Shown here piece after piece: positions 51,069 to 59,259 of a stretch of 64,000 nucleotides of DNA; positions within the stretch are counted from its first letter, which is position 1, and each line of letters opens with the position of its first letter. Source of the stretch: Nostoc sp. 'Peltigera membranacea cyanobiont' N6 (GTDB taxonomy: Bacteria; Cyanobacteriota; Cyanobacteriia; Cyanobacteriales; Nostocaceae); NCBI RefSeq assembly GCF_002949735.1, contig NZ_CP026681.1:5176001-5240000 (forward strand), read 5' to 3'. The notes under the pieces are model-generated. The model saw only the letters and a list, made by a program, of their open reading frames with translations, did not search any database and was not told the origin of the DNA. The position numbers were made by a program, and so were the translations under genes.

Positions 51069-52742
51069 ATGGCTGAGACAGGGGTGGAAAAACTTAAGCT
51101 CATGGTGGTAGATGATGAGCCAGATAACCTAGATTTACTCTACCGCACTTTTAGGCGAGATTTTCAAGTATATAAAGCCAATCATGCCTTTAGCGCTCTG
51201 GAAATCTTGGATCAATTTGGCGAAATGGCGGTGATTATTTCTGACCAACGAATGCCAGAAATGAATGGCACCGAATTTTTTAGTCGCACCGTAGAGCGCT
51301 TTCCAGACACAATAAGGATTTTGTTAACTGGTTTTACTGATGTCGAAGATTTGGTGGATGCCATTAACTCTGGTCAGGTATTCAAGTACATTACCAAACC
51401 TTGGAATCCAGATAAACTGCGGGCATTAGTTGAGCAAGCCACTGATACATATCGCGTAGTTAAGAAGCGCACCCAAGAGTTGCGTCGGGCCTTACAGCGA
51501 GAATCTTTGTTTAATGCGGTAACAACTGCAATTCGGGAGTCTTTAGACTACGACAGTATGCTGCAAAAAATTGTAGCAACCATTGGACAAACATTTGACG
51601 CTACCAGTTGCTTGCTCAGACCAGTAGAGGGCGATCGCCTGATCCAAGATCAGTTCTCATACCACGATCCAAAATCCAAGGTATCAGATTGCTTCTTCGA
51701 CTCCAGTATTTTAATTGAAAAAGTGCTGGAAACCCGTCATTATCAACTTACTCAAGAAATATACGAGGGCAACCCCTGTCACCATCTGGTTGTGCCACTT
51801 AGCTACCAACAGCATTTGTTGGCTGTGCTGGCCCTCCACCAATGGGGACGCGATCGCCCTTGGCAAGATGAGGACATCCAACTAATTGCAGGTGTTGCGG
51901 AACAAGCAGCCTTAGCCCTCTCTCAAGCAAAACTCTACCAGCGCCTCCAAGAAAAGCAACAGCAGATTCATAATGAGTTGGAGGTGGCTCGGCAAATTCA
52001 ATACAACTTGCTACGTCAAAGTTTACCTGACATCAAAGGTGTGAAAGTGCAAGCCTGCTGTTACCCAGCCCGGGAAGTAGGAGGCGATTTCTTTGAAGTA
52101 TTTGTTCATCCCAAAGGCGATTTATGGTTAGCAGTAGGTGATGTCTCTGGTAAGGGCGTACCAGCAGCTTTATTTATGGCTAGTATTATTTCAGTTTTGC
52201 GCCGGGAATTATCTCAAGAAACACCAGCCGAGCCGAATGTGGTCATGCAAAACCTCAATCACGCTCTGAGTGAAGATTTAATTAGCAATAATTATTTCGT
52301 CACTCTTGTGTTAGCTTGTTATACCCCTAGTACTAAGGAACTGGTTTACACAAACGCTGGTCATATCTATCCACTGCTATGGTCGCGCCAAGACGCTTTA
52401 GCCAACAATCCTCATTACCTCAAAGTCCGCAGCGTGCCTTTGGGAATCTTACCCAAGTGGCAGGCACAGTCTGGTCGTTTGGTTCTTGCTGCTGGAGACA
52501 CATTGTTACTAGCCAGTGATGGGATTACAGAAGCAATGATTTCAAATAATTCTGATTTAACAGTAAAAACCGGATCTGATGTTGAGGTAATTAACCGTTC
52601 TATGTTAAACCAAGATGGTCTTTGGCAACTGTTACAACAAGAGGAACAACCGCTTTCTCTCAACCATTTACTAGCTCGCATCCAGGCAGATAATAACGTT
52701 CAAGAAGACGATCAAACTATACTTTCGCTGGAGATTTTGTAA
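51069..52742 (+). CDS. REC-GAF-PP2C (SpoIIE-type) Ser/Thr phosphatase
   Basis: 557 residues. Receiver domain with D59 (VIISDQRMPEMNG) and ITKPW loop; GAF domain at about 165-295; coiled linker (LQEKQQQIHNELEVARQIQ); PP2C/SpoIIE domain at about 325-557, with metal-binding REVGGDFFEVF, AVGDVSGKGVPAALFMA, LLLASDGITEAM and QEDDQTILSLEI. Such phosphatases dephosphorylate STAS anti-anti-sigma proteins in partner switching, triggered by receiver phosphorylation. The next gene is an RsbW-type kinase 3 bp downstream, the natural counter-enzyme. No STAS protein is encoded here. Confidence 0.93.
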   Translation: MAETGVEKLKLMVVDDEPDNLDLLYRTFRRDFQVYKANHAFSALEILDQFGEMAVIISDQRMPEMNGTEFFSRTVERFPDTIRILLTGFTDVEDLVDAINSGQVFKYITKPWNPDKLRALVEQATDTYRVVKKRTQELRRALQRESLFNAVTTAIRESLDYDSMLQKIVATIGQTFDATSCLLRPVEGDRLIQDQFSYHDPKSKVSDCFFDSSILIEKVLETRHYQLTQEIYEGNPCHHLVVPLSYQQHLLAVLALHQWGRDRPWQDEDIQLIAGVAEQAALALSQAKLYQRLQEKQQQIHNELEVARQIQYNLLRQSLPDIKGVKVQACCYPAREVGGDFFEVFVHPKGDLWLAVGDVSGKGVPAALFMASIISVLRRELSQETPAEPNVVMQNLNHALSEDLISNNYFVTLVLACYTPSTKELVYTNAGHIYPLLWSRQDALANNPHYLKVRSVPLGILPKWQAQSGRLVLAAGDTLLLASDGITEAMISNNSDLTVKTGSDVEVINRSMLNQDGLWQLLQQEEQPLSLNHLLARIQADNNVQEDDQTILSLEIL

Positions 52743-52745
52743 GTC

Positions 52746-53171
52746 GTGAAAAGTGAGCTTCATGTACCAAGTGACTTGAATTTTCTGAATATTGTCGAAA
52801 ACTGGTTGCTGGGATGTTTGAAAATTCAGTTAGGAGAATCTGTAGATTGGTCGCGGCAATCAAGTCGTTTAAGATTGGCTTTGGTGGAAGCTTACTCAAA
52901 TGCTGTCCGTCATGCCCACAAAGATAAACCAAATCTACCGATTTTATTGCGTTTAGAAGTCAAGGATCGGGATTTTGCCCTAGAAATTTGGGACTACGGC
53001 GAAGGATTTGATATGTCTAACTATTACGCTCCAAACCCATTGGAAAAACAAGAAGGTGGTTATGGTTGGCTGATTATGAATCGTCTCATGGATAAAGTAG
53101 ATTACCAGTTGCAGATTGATGGTGCTAACTGTCTCAAGTTGGAGGCTACTTTACCCGAATTAGTCAAATAG
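52746..53171 (+). CDS. RsbW-type anti-sigma kinase (HATPase_c_2)
   Basis: 141 residues from GTG 52746. The GHKL ATPase box N is LALVEAYSNAVRHAHK, box G1 DYGEGFD and box G2 GYGWLIMNRLMD. Length is typical of small serine kinases that phosphorylate STAS antagonists or hold sigma factors. Only 3 bp separate it from the PP2C gene, so they are co-translated. Together they look like a partner-switch pair; its target is not in this window. Confidence 0.9.
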   Translation: MKSELHVPSDLNFLNIVENWLLGCLKIQLGESVDWSRQSSRLRLALVEAYSNAVRHAHKDKPNLPILLRLEVKDRDFALEIWDYGEGFDMSNYYAPNPLEKQEGGYGWLIMNRLMDKVDYQLQIDGANCLKLEATLPELVK

Positions 53172-53255
53172 CCAAAAGTTATTTATAGGAATTTTTGATG
53201 CCTAGATTTTGTTTTGGGTAATATCAAATATTCCCGAAGACATTATAGTTATTTA

Positions 53256-53687
53256 CTACTTTTCACGACGTAAAGAAAGTAACTCTTGGGGAGAAGCTAA
53301 AAGTTTGATTCGAGTATATAAAATTTGCCGTTGTTGGTTGAGGATAAATAACCACAAAACATTTACACTACACCACGAAGTTTGGGCTTTCCCTGTCACC
53401 TGGACTTGGATCTCACCGGTTTCTAAAGTCTCGGCTATTCCTGTGTTGGGGTAAGCTTTAACGTTTTGTCCTTCTTTTTTTAAATAGGCTGCGATCGCAT
53501 CTGTCCCCACAATATCAGATTCAAATGGCGGATGCATCACACCCTCTACCGCAAATAAGGCAGCAGTTGCCTCAAATTCTCCTGCATTCAAGGTTTCAAA
53601 ATAACGCAGTACACTTGTTTCTGTAATTCCCTCAATCTGGAATTCTTCTTTCAACTGTGCTGGGGATATAAATTCAGCAGAGGTCAT
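53256..53687 (-). CDS. C-terminal-domain homologue of orange carotenoid protein (CTDH)
   Basis: 143 residues, an NTF2-like fold. The order of the conserved phrases matches the OCP C-terminal domain: VLRYFETLNAGEFEATAALF, VMHPPFESDIVG, QVQVTGKAQTSW, NVLWLFILNQQ and LLASPQELLSL. The residues that in OCP hydrogen-bond the keto-carotenoid are a Tyr at about 29 and a Trp at about 112, with another Trp at 105; all are present. Cys106 may be the disulfide-dimer Cys known for CTDHs. CTDHs bind and hand carotenoids to HCPs. An HCP gene lies 2.5 kb away. I am fairly sure of this, though NTF2-like proteins are diverse. Confidence 0.8.
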   Translation of the reverse strand: MTSAEFISPAQLKEEFQIEGITETSVLRYFETLNAGEFEATAALFAVEGVMHPPFESDIVGTDAIAAYLKKEGQNVKAYPNTGIAETLETGEIQVQVTGKAQTSWCSVNVLWLFILNQQRQILYTRIKLLASPQELLSLRREK

Positions 53688-53890
53688 AAAATTAGCTGTA
53701 TTATGCTGGCTGAATATTCATTTCAATACAAAAATAGGTAAAAAGAAAGCTGCTTTTGAGATAGATTTTCACATTTGTATAAATCTTCCTCACGATGGAA
53801 GTAGAAAAAGCAACAAATATTAATCAAAGGTATTGACTACGTAATATATAATTTACTTGCCTTTGTTTAGGCAAAATCCAGATAAAAAAA

Positions 53891-55498
53891 ATGAGTCAGT
53901 ATTCCGTAACAAGCAGTAGTGTGGTGAAAAAAAAGGCCAGCGAGTTGGGCTTTCACAAAGTTGGAATTGCTGCTGTAGATAGGGTAGATGCCACAGAAGC
54001 GCAGAGGTTACAAGCATGGATTGAACTGGGTTATCACGCCGATATGGAATGGATGGCTAACCCAAAACGTCAGGATATCCGGTTAGTGATGCCAGAAGCG
54101 CGATCGCTAGTGTGTTTGGCGCTAAATTACTACACACCACATCAACGTCCCGTTCGCGTAGCGTCTCTGTCAGGAGAAGGCAAAGAATTCGCCAAAATTT
54201 CCCGTTATGGTTGGGGAAGGGATTATCACAAGGTGATGCATAAGAAACTCAAGCAGCTATCTACATGGCTAGAATCACTGGATGAAAGTGTAAGAGTTCG
54301 TTATTACGCAGACACTGGGCCAGTACAAGATAAAGTGTTGGCTCAACTTGCCGGAATTGGTTGGATTGCCAAGAATGGTAATGTGATTACACGAGAATAT
54401 GGCTCTTGGGTATTTTTGGGAGAAGTGTTAACGAATTTGGAACTAGAGAGCGATCGCCCCCATACAGAACACTGCGGTAGCTGTACTCGTTGTCTTCAAG
54501 CTTGTCCTACGGGTGCAATTACTCAACCTTTTGTTGTGGATGCTAATCGCTGCATCGCTTATCATACAATTGAAAATCGGGACGACAAACTGCCAGAGAC
54601 AATCACACCCCATTTGCAAGGCTGGGTTGCTGGTTGTGATATTTGCCAAGACGTTTGTCCTTGGAATCAACGTTTTGCCACTACAACTGATATTGAAGAG
54701 TTTCAGCCTTATCCTGAAAATATTGCTCCCCAACTGCTAGAATTAGCCCAAATCTCAGATCGGGAGTGGGATAAACGATTTCGAGCATCTGCCTTGCGGC
54801 GGATTAAGCCAGAAATGTTACGACGCAACGCCCTAGCTAATCTTGACGCATCCAGGCAAATAATGACCCCGAAAGTAATTATCTTTGATTTTGATGGCAC
54901 TATTGCTGATACAGTAGATGCCCTTGTAAGTATTGCCAATCGTCTAGCTGTAGACTTTGGTTTTATACACATAAGTCCAGAGCAATTAGCCCTCCTTAAA
55001 AACTTAACATCGAGGGAAATTATTAAGTACTCAGGAGTTTCTCTATTTAAAATACCTTTTCTAGTTAAAAAAGTTAAAGGAGAATTAAAAAACAAGATCC
55101 CAGAATTAAAACCAATTCCGGGAATTAAAGAAGCATTAATAGAACTGCAAAATCAAGGATATAAACTCGGCATTATCACTTCTAATTCTAAAGATAATGT
55201 TACGCAGTTTCTCACCATCAATGATTTAAATCACCTGTTTGATTTTATCTACTCAGGAATTACAATTTTTGGCAAAACAACCATAATCAATAATGTATTG
55301 AAGCAAAAGCAACTCCAACCTGAAGAAGTTATTTATGTCGGAGATGAAACCAGAGATATAGAAGCATCAAAGAAAGCAAATATCCAAGTTATTGCAGTAA
55401 CTTGGGGTTTTAACTCGCCGGAAGTACTAGCCAAACAAAATCCAGATTATTTAATTCAGCAACCTAGCGAACTGCTAGAAGTAATGAATGGTTGTTAG
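53891..55498 (+). CDS. queG: Epoxyqueuosine reductase QueG fused to a HAD hydrolase
   Basis: 535 residues. Residues 1-320 are QueG, the cobalamin- and Fe-S-dependent enzyme that reduces epoxyqueuosine to queuosine in tRNA. The cysteines are C195, C198, C201, C205 (CGSCTRCLQACPTG) and C221, C249, C252, C256 (CDICQDVCPW), two [4Fe-4S] sites; YYADTGPVQDKVLA holds the catalytic Asp region. Residues 325-535 are a HAD phosphatase: IFDFDGT with D333 and D335, LGIITSNSKDN, GDETRDIEASKKA. The joint NLDASRQIMTPKV has no break. The HAD part resembles phosphoglycolate-phosphatase-type enzymes. An in-frame repeat at 54151-54177 adds PVRVASLSG to QueG. Confidence 0.9.
   Translation: MSQYSVTSSSVVKKKASELGFHKVGIAAVDRVDATEAQRLQAWIELGYHADMEWMANPKRQDIRLVMPEARSLVCLALNYYTPHQRPVRVASLSGEGKEFAKISRYGWGRDYHKVMHKKLKQLSTWLESLDESVRVRYYADTGPVQDKVLAQLAGIGWIAKNGNVITREYGSWVFLGEVLTNLELESDRPHTEHCGSCTRCLQACPTGAITQPFVVDANRCIAYHTIENRDDKLPETITPHLQGWVAGCDICQDVCPWNQRFATTTDIEEFQPYPENIAPQLLELAQISDREWDKRFRASALRRIKPEMLRRNALANLDASRQIMTPKVIIFDFDGTIADTVDALVSIANRLAVDFGFIHISPEQLALLKNLTSREIIKYSGVSLFKIPFLVKKVKGELKNKIPELKPIPGIKEALIELQNQGYKLGIITSNSKDNVTQFLTINDLNHLFDFIYSGITIFGKTTIINNVLKQKQLQPEEVIYVGDETRDIEASKKANIQVIAVTWGFNSPEVLAKQNPDYLIQQPSELLEVMNGC
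54151..54177. repeat. Dispersed repeat inside the QueG domain
   Basis: CGTTCGCGTAGCGTCTCTGT then CAGGAGA, like other Nostoc repeats (CGTTCGCGTAGCGTCTC). In frame, between HQRP and GKEFAKISRYG of QueG. Confidence 0.7.
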
Positions 55499-55546
55499 TT
55501 AATAAACAATCTCTATAAATTAAATATGCATTATCCATAAATATTT

Positions 55547-55573
55547 TAGAGACGTAGCACAGCTACGTCTCTA
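55547..55573. terminator. Hairpin between convergent genes
   Basis: TAGAGACGTAGC-ACA-GCTACGTCTCTA, a perfect 12-bp stem between the QueG-HAD stop and the disordered protein's stop; a likely bidirectional terminator. Confidence 0.7.
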
Positions 55574-55615
55574 CATTCTTTTCCACCAGATGTCTAAATT
55601 TTGGGTTAGGAAAAG

Positions 55616-56011
55616 TTATTTTTTCGGTTGACCCTTTTCCAAAGCTTGTTCTACTAGTTCATCACTGACACTAGCTACGCCCTCAGTATTAGAATTGCCA
55701 ACTTCCTTTGCTAACTCTACATAATCGTCAGGATTACCAGTTGACTGCGTTTGAGTTTTTGTTTCTTGTGGTGTAGAGGTTTGATATTTAGGTGCAGTTG
55801 CTGCTTCAGCTGCTGCTGCACCTTTACCAGTGCGATCGACTTCACTAACGCTGAATTTTTGTGCAGCTGCATAATCATCATCAAAATTGACCTTTGGTGC
55901 TTCTTCTTCACCACTAGCTATGCTATCAGCAGCTAATTGGGCATCATGGGTGGAAGTTTCATTTAAATTGGGCTTTACTTCATCTAAATTGGGCTTTGCT
56001 TTATCAGACAT
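55616..56011 (-). CDS. Low-complexity, probably disordered protein
   Basis: 131 residues rich in Glu, Asp, Ala, Ser and Thr, with no hydrophobic segment. Repeated phrase near the start: KPNLDEVKPNLNE. Longest predicted structured part is the last 30 residues (SVSDELVEQALEKG). I recognise no family. It diverges from the HCP gene across about 220 bp, so it could share promoter region and stress control with it, which is inference. Confidence 0.55.
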   Translation of the reverse strand: MSDKAKPNLDEVKPNLNETSTHDAQLAADSIASGEEEAPKVNFDDDYAAAQKFSVSEVDRTGKGAAAAEAATAPKYQTSTPQETKTQTQSTGNPDDYVELAKEVGNSNTEGVASVSDELVEQALEKGQPKK

Positions 56012-56229
56012 AACTAAAAACCTTAAGGTAAATTTTTATTGCTGTAACAACAGTAACAAGTTAATGTGCCACTTCATTGCCTCCTTCAGAGAGACTTTTA
56101 CCTCTATTAAAAGGTAGATTAAAGCTAGATTTTTTAAGTAATTTAACTCTTTCTATCGGTACTAGAATCTGACACTCAAACTCTGGTAACACTTAGTTTG
56201 GTGTATTAAATTTCGCTGGAGACAAAATT

Positions 56230-56760
56230 ATGACTGCAAGTTACGACAAAACTATTTCTCAAGCCCAGAGCGATGAAACTCAAAAATTGGTGGACGCGTT
56301 TAACGCCTTAGATACCGATGCCAAATTAGCTTGGTTCTATCTTGTTTATAAAAAGATGGGTGATTCAATTACGCCAGCTGCTCCTGCTGCGGCTGAACCA
56401 GAATTAGCACCACTTTTGCTAGGAGATTATTTTGAATTATCCGATGAGCAGCAACTAGATATTATGCGGGATATTGTTAACCGCAAAGATACAGAATATT
56501 CTCGTGCTTATGGGGCGATCAAAGAAAACAACCAGTTGTTAGTTTGGTATGCTTGGGCAGTAGCTATGGGAGATAAGGTGGTTGGATTACCTGCTAGCTA
56601 CCAGCCAGCTAAGGTGATTAATGATTTGGTTTCCCAAATTGAAGGACTAGATTTTGAAGAACAAATGTCAGTGTTTCGGACAATAGCTGGTGAATTTGGT
56701 TACACCGATGTTAAGCCGATCGCAACGCAAGCAGAAACTGGTAAAACGTCGAGTTTGTAA
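56230..56760 (+). CDS. Helical carotenoid protein (HCP, OCP N-terminal-domain homologue)
   Basis: 176 residues, all-helical. It matches the OCP N-terminal carotenoid-binding domain: DAKLAWFYLVYKKMGDSITP, ALIV-type PAAPAAAEPELAPLLLGDYF, QQLDIMRDIVNRKDTEYSRA, LLVWYAWAVAMGDKVVGLP and EEQMSVFRTIAGEFGY. W35, F36, Y37 and Y40 form an aromatic cluster at the expected carotenoid site. HCPs bind keto-carotenoids and quench singlet oxygen; one subgroup quenches phycobilisomes. GGAGA precedes ATG by about 8 nt. A CTDH is 2.5 kb upstream on the other strand. Which of the HCP clades it is cannot be read with certainty. Confidence 0.85.
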   Translation: MTASYDKTISQAQSDETQKLVDAFNALDTDAKLAWFYLVYKKMGDSITPAAPAAAEPELAPLLLGDYFELSDEQQLDIMRDIVNRKDTEYSRAYGAIKENNQLLVWYAWAVAMGDKVVGLPASYQPAKVINDLVSQIEGLDFEEQMSVFRTIAGEFGYTDVKPIATQAETGKTSSL

Positions 56761-56793
56761 TTAAATCAAAATCCCAGAGAAAACTGCTGTTAG

Positions 56794-57558
56794 TTATGAC
56801 ACAGAAAGGTTACTCAAGTCGGCTGGGGTGAGGTTGGAGTGTACTATTTCACCATCGCGGAACCAAACGATGCGCTGGGTTTGGCGGGCAACTTCTGGCT
56901 CATGAGTTACCATAACAACGGTGATTCCACTGGCATTGAGTTCGCTAAAAATATCTAAGACTTCTTGGGTTGTGCGCGAATCAAGTGCGCCTGTGGGTTC
57001 ATCGGCTAGGAGTACTACAGGGCGATTGACGATCGCTCGGGCGATCGCTACTCTTTGTTGTTGTCCACCAGATAGTTGAGTTGGTTTGTTGTTGAGGCGA
57101 TTTGCTAAACCTACCCGCGTCAATGCAACCGTTGCGCGATCGCTTCTTTCTTTGGGATTCACACCAGCATACAACATTGGCAGGATCGTATTTTCTAATG
57201 CTGTGAGTTGGGGCAATAAATGGAATTGTTGGAAGACAAACCCCAGCTTTTTGTTGCGAATGTGCGCTAACGAGCGATCGTCCATCTGCGCCACATCAAT
57301 ATTATCTAAGTAATAATGTCCGCCTGTGGGTCGGTCTAGACAGCCAATAATATTCATCGCTGTGGATTTACCTGAACCAGAAGGCCCCATAATTGAACAA
57401 TATTCACCCTCATTGATAGTCAAATTGACTTTGTTGAGTGCTTTAACCTCAGTTTCGCCACTGCCATATATTTTATAAATATTCTCCAAACGGATAATTG
57501 TCGATTTTGGTACGGGATTGTGAACTAGAGAATCTGTAGTTGAAATAATATTTGGCAT
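56794..57558 (-). CDS. MacB/LolD-type ABC transporter ATP-binding protein
   Basis: 254 residues. Walker A GPSGSGKSTAMNIIGCLDRP, Q-loop FVFQQFHLLPQLTA, signature LSGGQQQRVAIARA, Walker B VVLLADEPTGALDSRT and H-loop MVTHEPE. The MacB/LolD-type ATPases drive mechanotransmission permeases that export lipids, peptides or macrolides. No permease or membrane-fusion gene is next to it, so the partners are elsewhere or lost. It ends 33 bp from the convergent HCP gene. Confidence 0.85.
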   Translation of the reverse strand: MPNIISTTDSLVHNPVPKSTIIRLENIYKIYGSGETEVKALNKVNLTINEGEYCSIMGPSGSGKSTAMNIIGCLDRPTGGHYYLDNIDVAQMDDRSLAHIRNKKLGFVFQQFHLLPQLTALENTILPMLYAGVNPKERSDRATVALTRVGLANRLNNKPTQLSGGQQQRVAIARAIVNRPVVLLADEPTGALDSRTTQEVLDIFSELNASGITVVMVTHEPEVARQTQRIVWFRDGEIVHSNLTPADLSNLSVS

Positions 57559-57633
57559 AATAATTTACTTATTAGTCAATACTGGAGTTCCATTTTTTGA
57601 TACAGTGATGCTTTGTCGAACGCTCTCATCTCC

Positions 57634-58656
57634 ATGTCGTCCCAGGTATCGCTCCCCCAATCGCTCCATCCATACCTACCTCTCACCGCTCTTGCACCGA
57701 TGCAGGACGTGACAAACCTCTGGTTTATGAAGGTCATTGCCCAGTACGGCAGCCCTGACTACTTCTTCACCGAGTATTTCCGCGTCAATGATACCTCACG
57801 GCTTAATCGTAGCATTCTGACAGCAATTACCGAAAACGACACGGGTCGCCCCGTTTTTGCTCAAATGATCGGCGAAAGTATTCCAGACTTAGTAAGAACA
57901 GCAATTGATCTCTGCCGCTATAACATTGCTGGAGTTGACTTGAACATGGGCTGTCCAGCACCTAGAATCTATCGCAAAAATGTTGGGGGTGGATTGCTTC
58001 TCTTACCAGAAAAAGTGGATCGGATTTTGGCAGAATTGCGGCAAGCAGTCAACGATCGACCTTTGACCGTCAAGATGCGCCTTGGCTTTGCAAATACAGA
58101 TACCTTTTACGAAATTCTAGATACGATCAATCGCCACAGCATAGATTTGCTGAGTTTGCATGGTCGCACGGTGAAAGATATGTACCACGGGGCAGTGAAA
58201 TATGATTTGATTGCTGAGGCAGTCAGACGAGTCAATTGTCCAGTGCTTGCCAATGGCAATATCTACTCTGCGACAACTGCAATTGAAGTGCTTTCTCAAA
58301 CGGGCGCGGCGGGTGTGATGGTGGGACGCTGGGCAATCGGCAATCCTTGGATTTTTAGTCAAATTCGGCAGGCTTTGCGTTTTGAGCCGATTGTGCCCGT
58401 TCCTTTAATAGAGGTACGCAACTATATCGATCGTTTATCGCAAACCCCAACAGCAGCAAATATGCCAGAGCGATCGCGTGCCGGCTACCTGAAAATGTTC
58501 CTCAACTACATTGCCCTGAGTGTTGACGCTGAAGGGCATTTCCTGCGACTGATGCGACAAACCTCTACTGAGTTAGAACTGTTGAACCTGTGCGATCGCC
58601 TTCTCCTTGCTGATAGTACCAAAACTTTAGCCCTGGCACCCTACTCAGGTGTGTAG
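57634..58656 (+). CDS. tRNA-dihydrouridine synthase
   Basis: 340 residues from ATG 57634; a TTG at 57613 is possible. TIM-barrel FMN enzyme: LTALAPMQDVTNLWFMK, GVDLNMGCPAPRIYRKNVGG (catalytic Cys), LTVKMRLGF, SLHGRT, VLANGNIYS and GVMVGRWAIGNPWIF. It reduces uridines in the D-loop of tRNAs. The R-x-Y-R-K-N-V-G-G-G version differs slightly from DusA/B/C consensus but belongs to the same family. It diverges from the ABC ATPase. Confidence 0.9.
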   Translation: MSSQVSLPQSLHPYLPLTALAPMQDVTNLWFMKVIAQYGSPDYFFTEYFRVNDTSRLNRSILTAITENDTGRPVFAQMIGESIPDLVRTAIDLCRYNIAGVDLNMGCPAPRIYRKNVGGGLLLLPEKVDRILAELRQAVNDRPLTVKMRLGFANTDTFYEILDTINRHSIDLLSLHGRTVKDMYHGAVKYDLIAEAVRRVNCPVLANGNIYSATTAIEVLSQTGAAGVMVGRWAIGNPWIFSQIRQALRFEPIVPVPLIEVRNYIDRLSQTPTAANMPERSRAGYLKMFLNYIALSVDAEGHFLRLMRQTSTELELLNLCDRLLLADSTKTLALAPYSGV

Positions 58657-58827
58657 GTAACTATTGCCGGCTATCTACATCTTCTGAGGTTCTATTTGGT
58701 TTTTTTCAATTCTAGCCAGTTGTAGAGCGGGAACTGAACTCGGTTGAATGCTGTATCAATCATGTAGAGCGGTTCTACAGCACTCAATTAACAACTGGCA
58801 TAGCCGGGACACCAGAAGCGGAAAGTT

Positions 58828-58980
58828 TTATCTTATCCCTCGTACAACTTCTTTACTGTCCCGTTGTGTTGATATTTCCATTAAACCTGTAACCCCAAAA
58901 CATTGGATGCCAATTTGCCAAATTTGAATTAAAGCTGCTTCTATTGCTTGAGATGTCGTTGTTTCTGAACCTGTAAAGCC
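58828..58980 (-). pseudogene. Unrecognised gene fragment
   Basis: A minus-strand open stretch of 50 codons (reads GFTGSETTTSQAIEAALIQI, then WQIGIQCFGVTGLMEIS) with good protein-like composition, ending at TAA 58828 and blocked upstream by an in-frame TAA at 58981. It has no start codon and no family I can name, so it looks like the C-terminal remnant of a lost gene. Confidence 0.35.
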
Positions 58981-59048
58981 TTATGGGTAAAGAATTCCAA
59001 ACAATCAACTGCTTTTACTAAAGATTTTCTCAGTAACGATCAATTCAA

Positions 59049-59104
59049 GGACTTACGCATTGACAGAAAAGCCAAAATGGTTAGTTTGTACAGTGCGTAA
59101 GTCC
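59049..59104. mobile_element. 56-bp internally deleted MITE
   Basis: GGACTTACGCATTGACAGAA at the left and TGTACAGTGCGTAAGTCC at the right, with the same outer ends as the 184-bp element at 13731-13914 in opposite orientation. The 58657-59259 gap otherwise holds only this and the fragment above. Confidence 0.8.
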
Positions 59105-59259
59105 AAAATTCCCCGAACATCATATTAGTCTGTAGCTGAAACTAGCTCTGAGTCAACTTGTATCTACACCGTAGCCTTAAAAAGGGGGATCTATTCTGCG
59201 TAAGTCCGAAAAAAGGGAGAAGCAGAGGGGAAACTCCTCTCTCTGCTACTTATCTCCTG

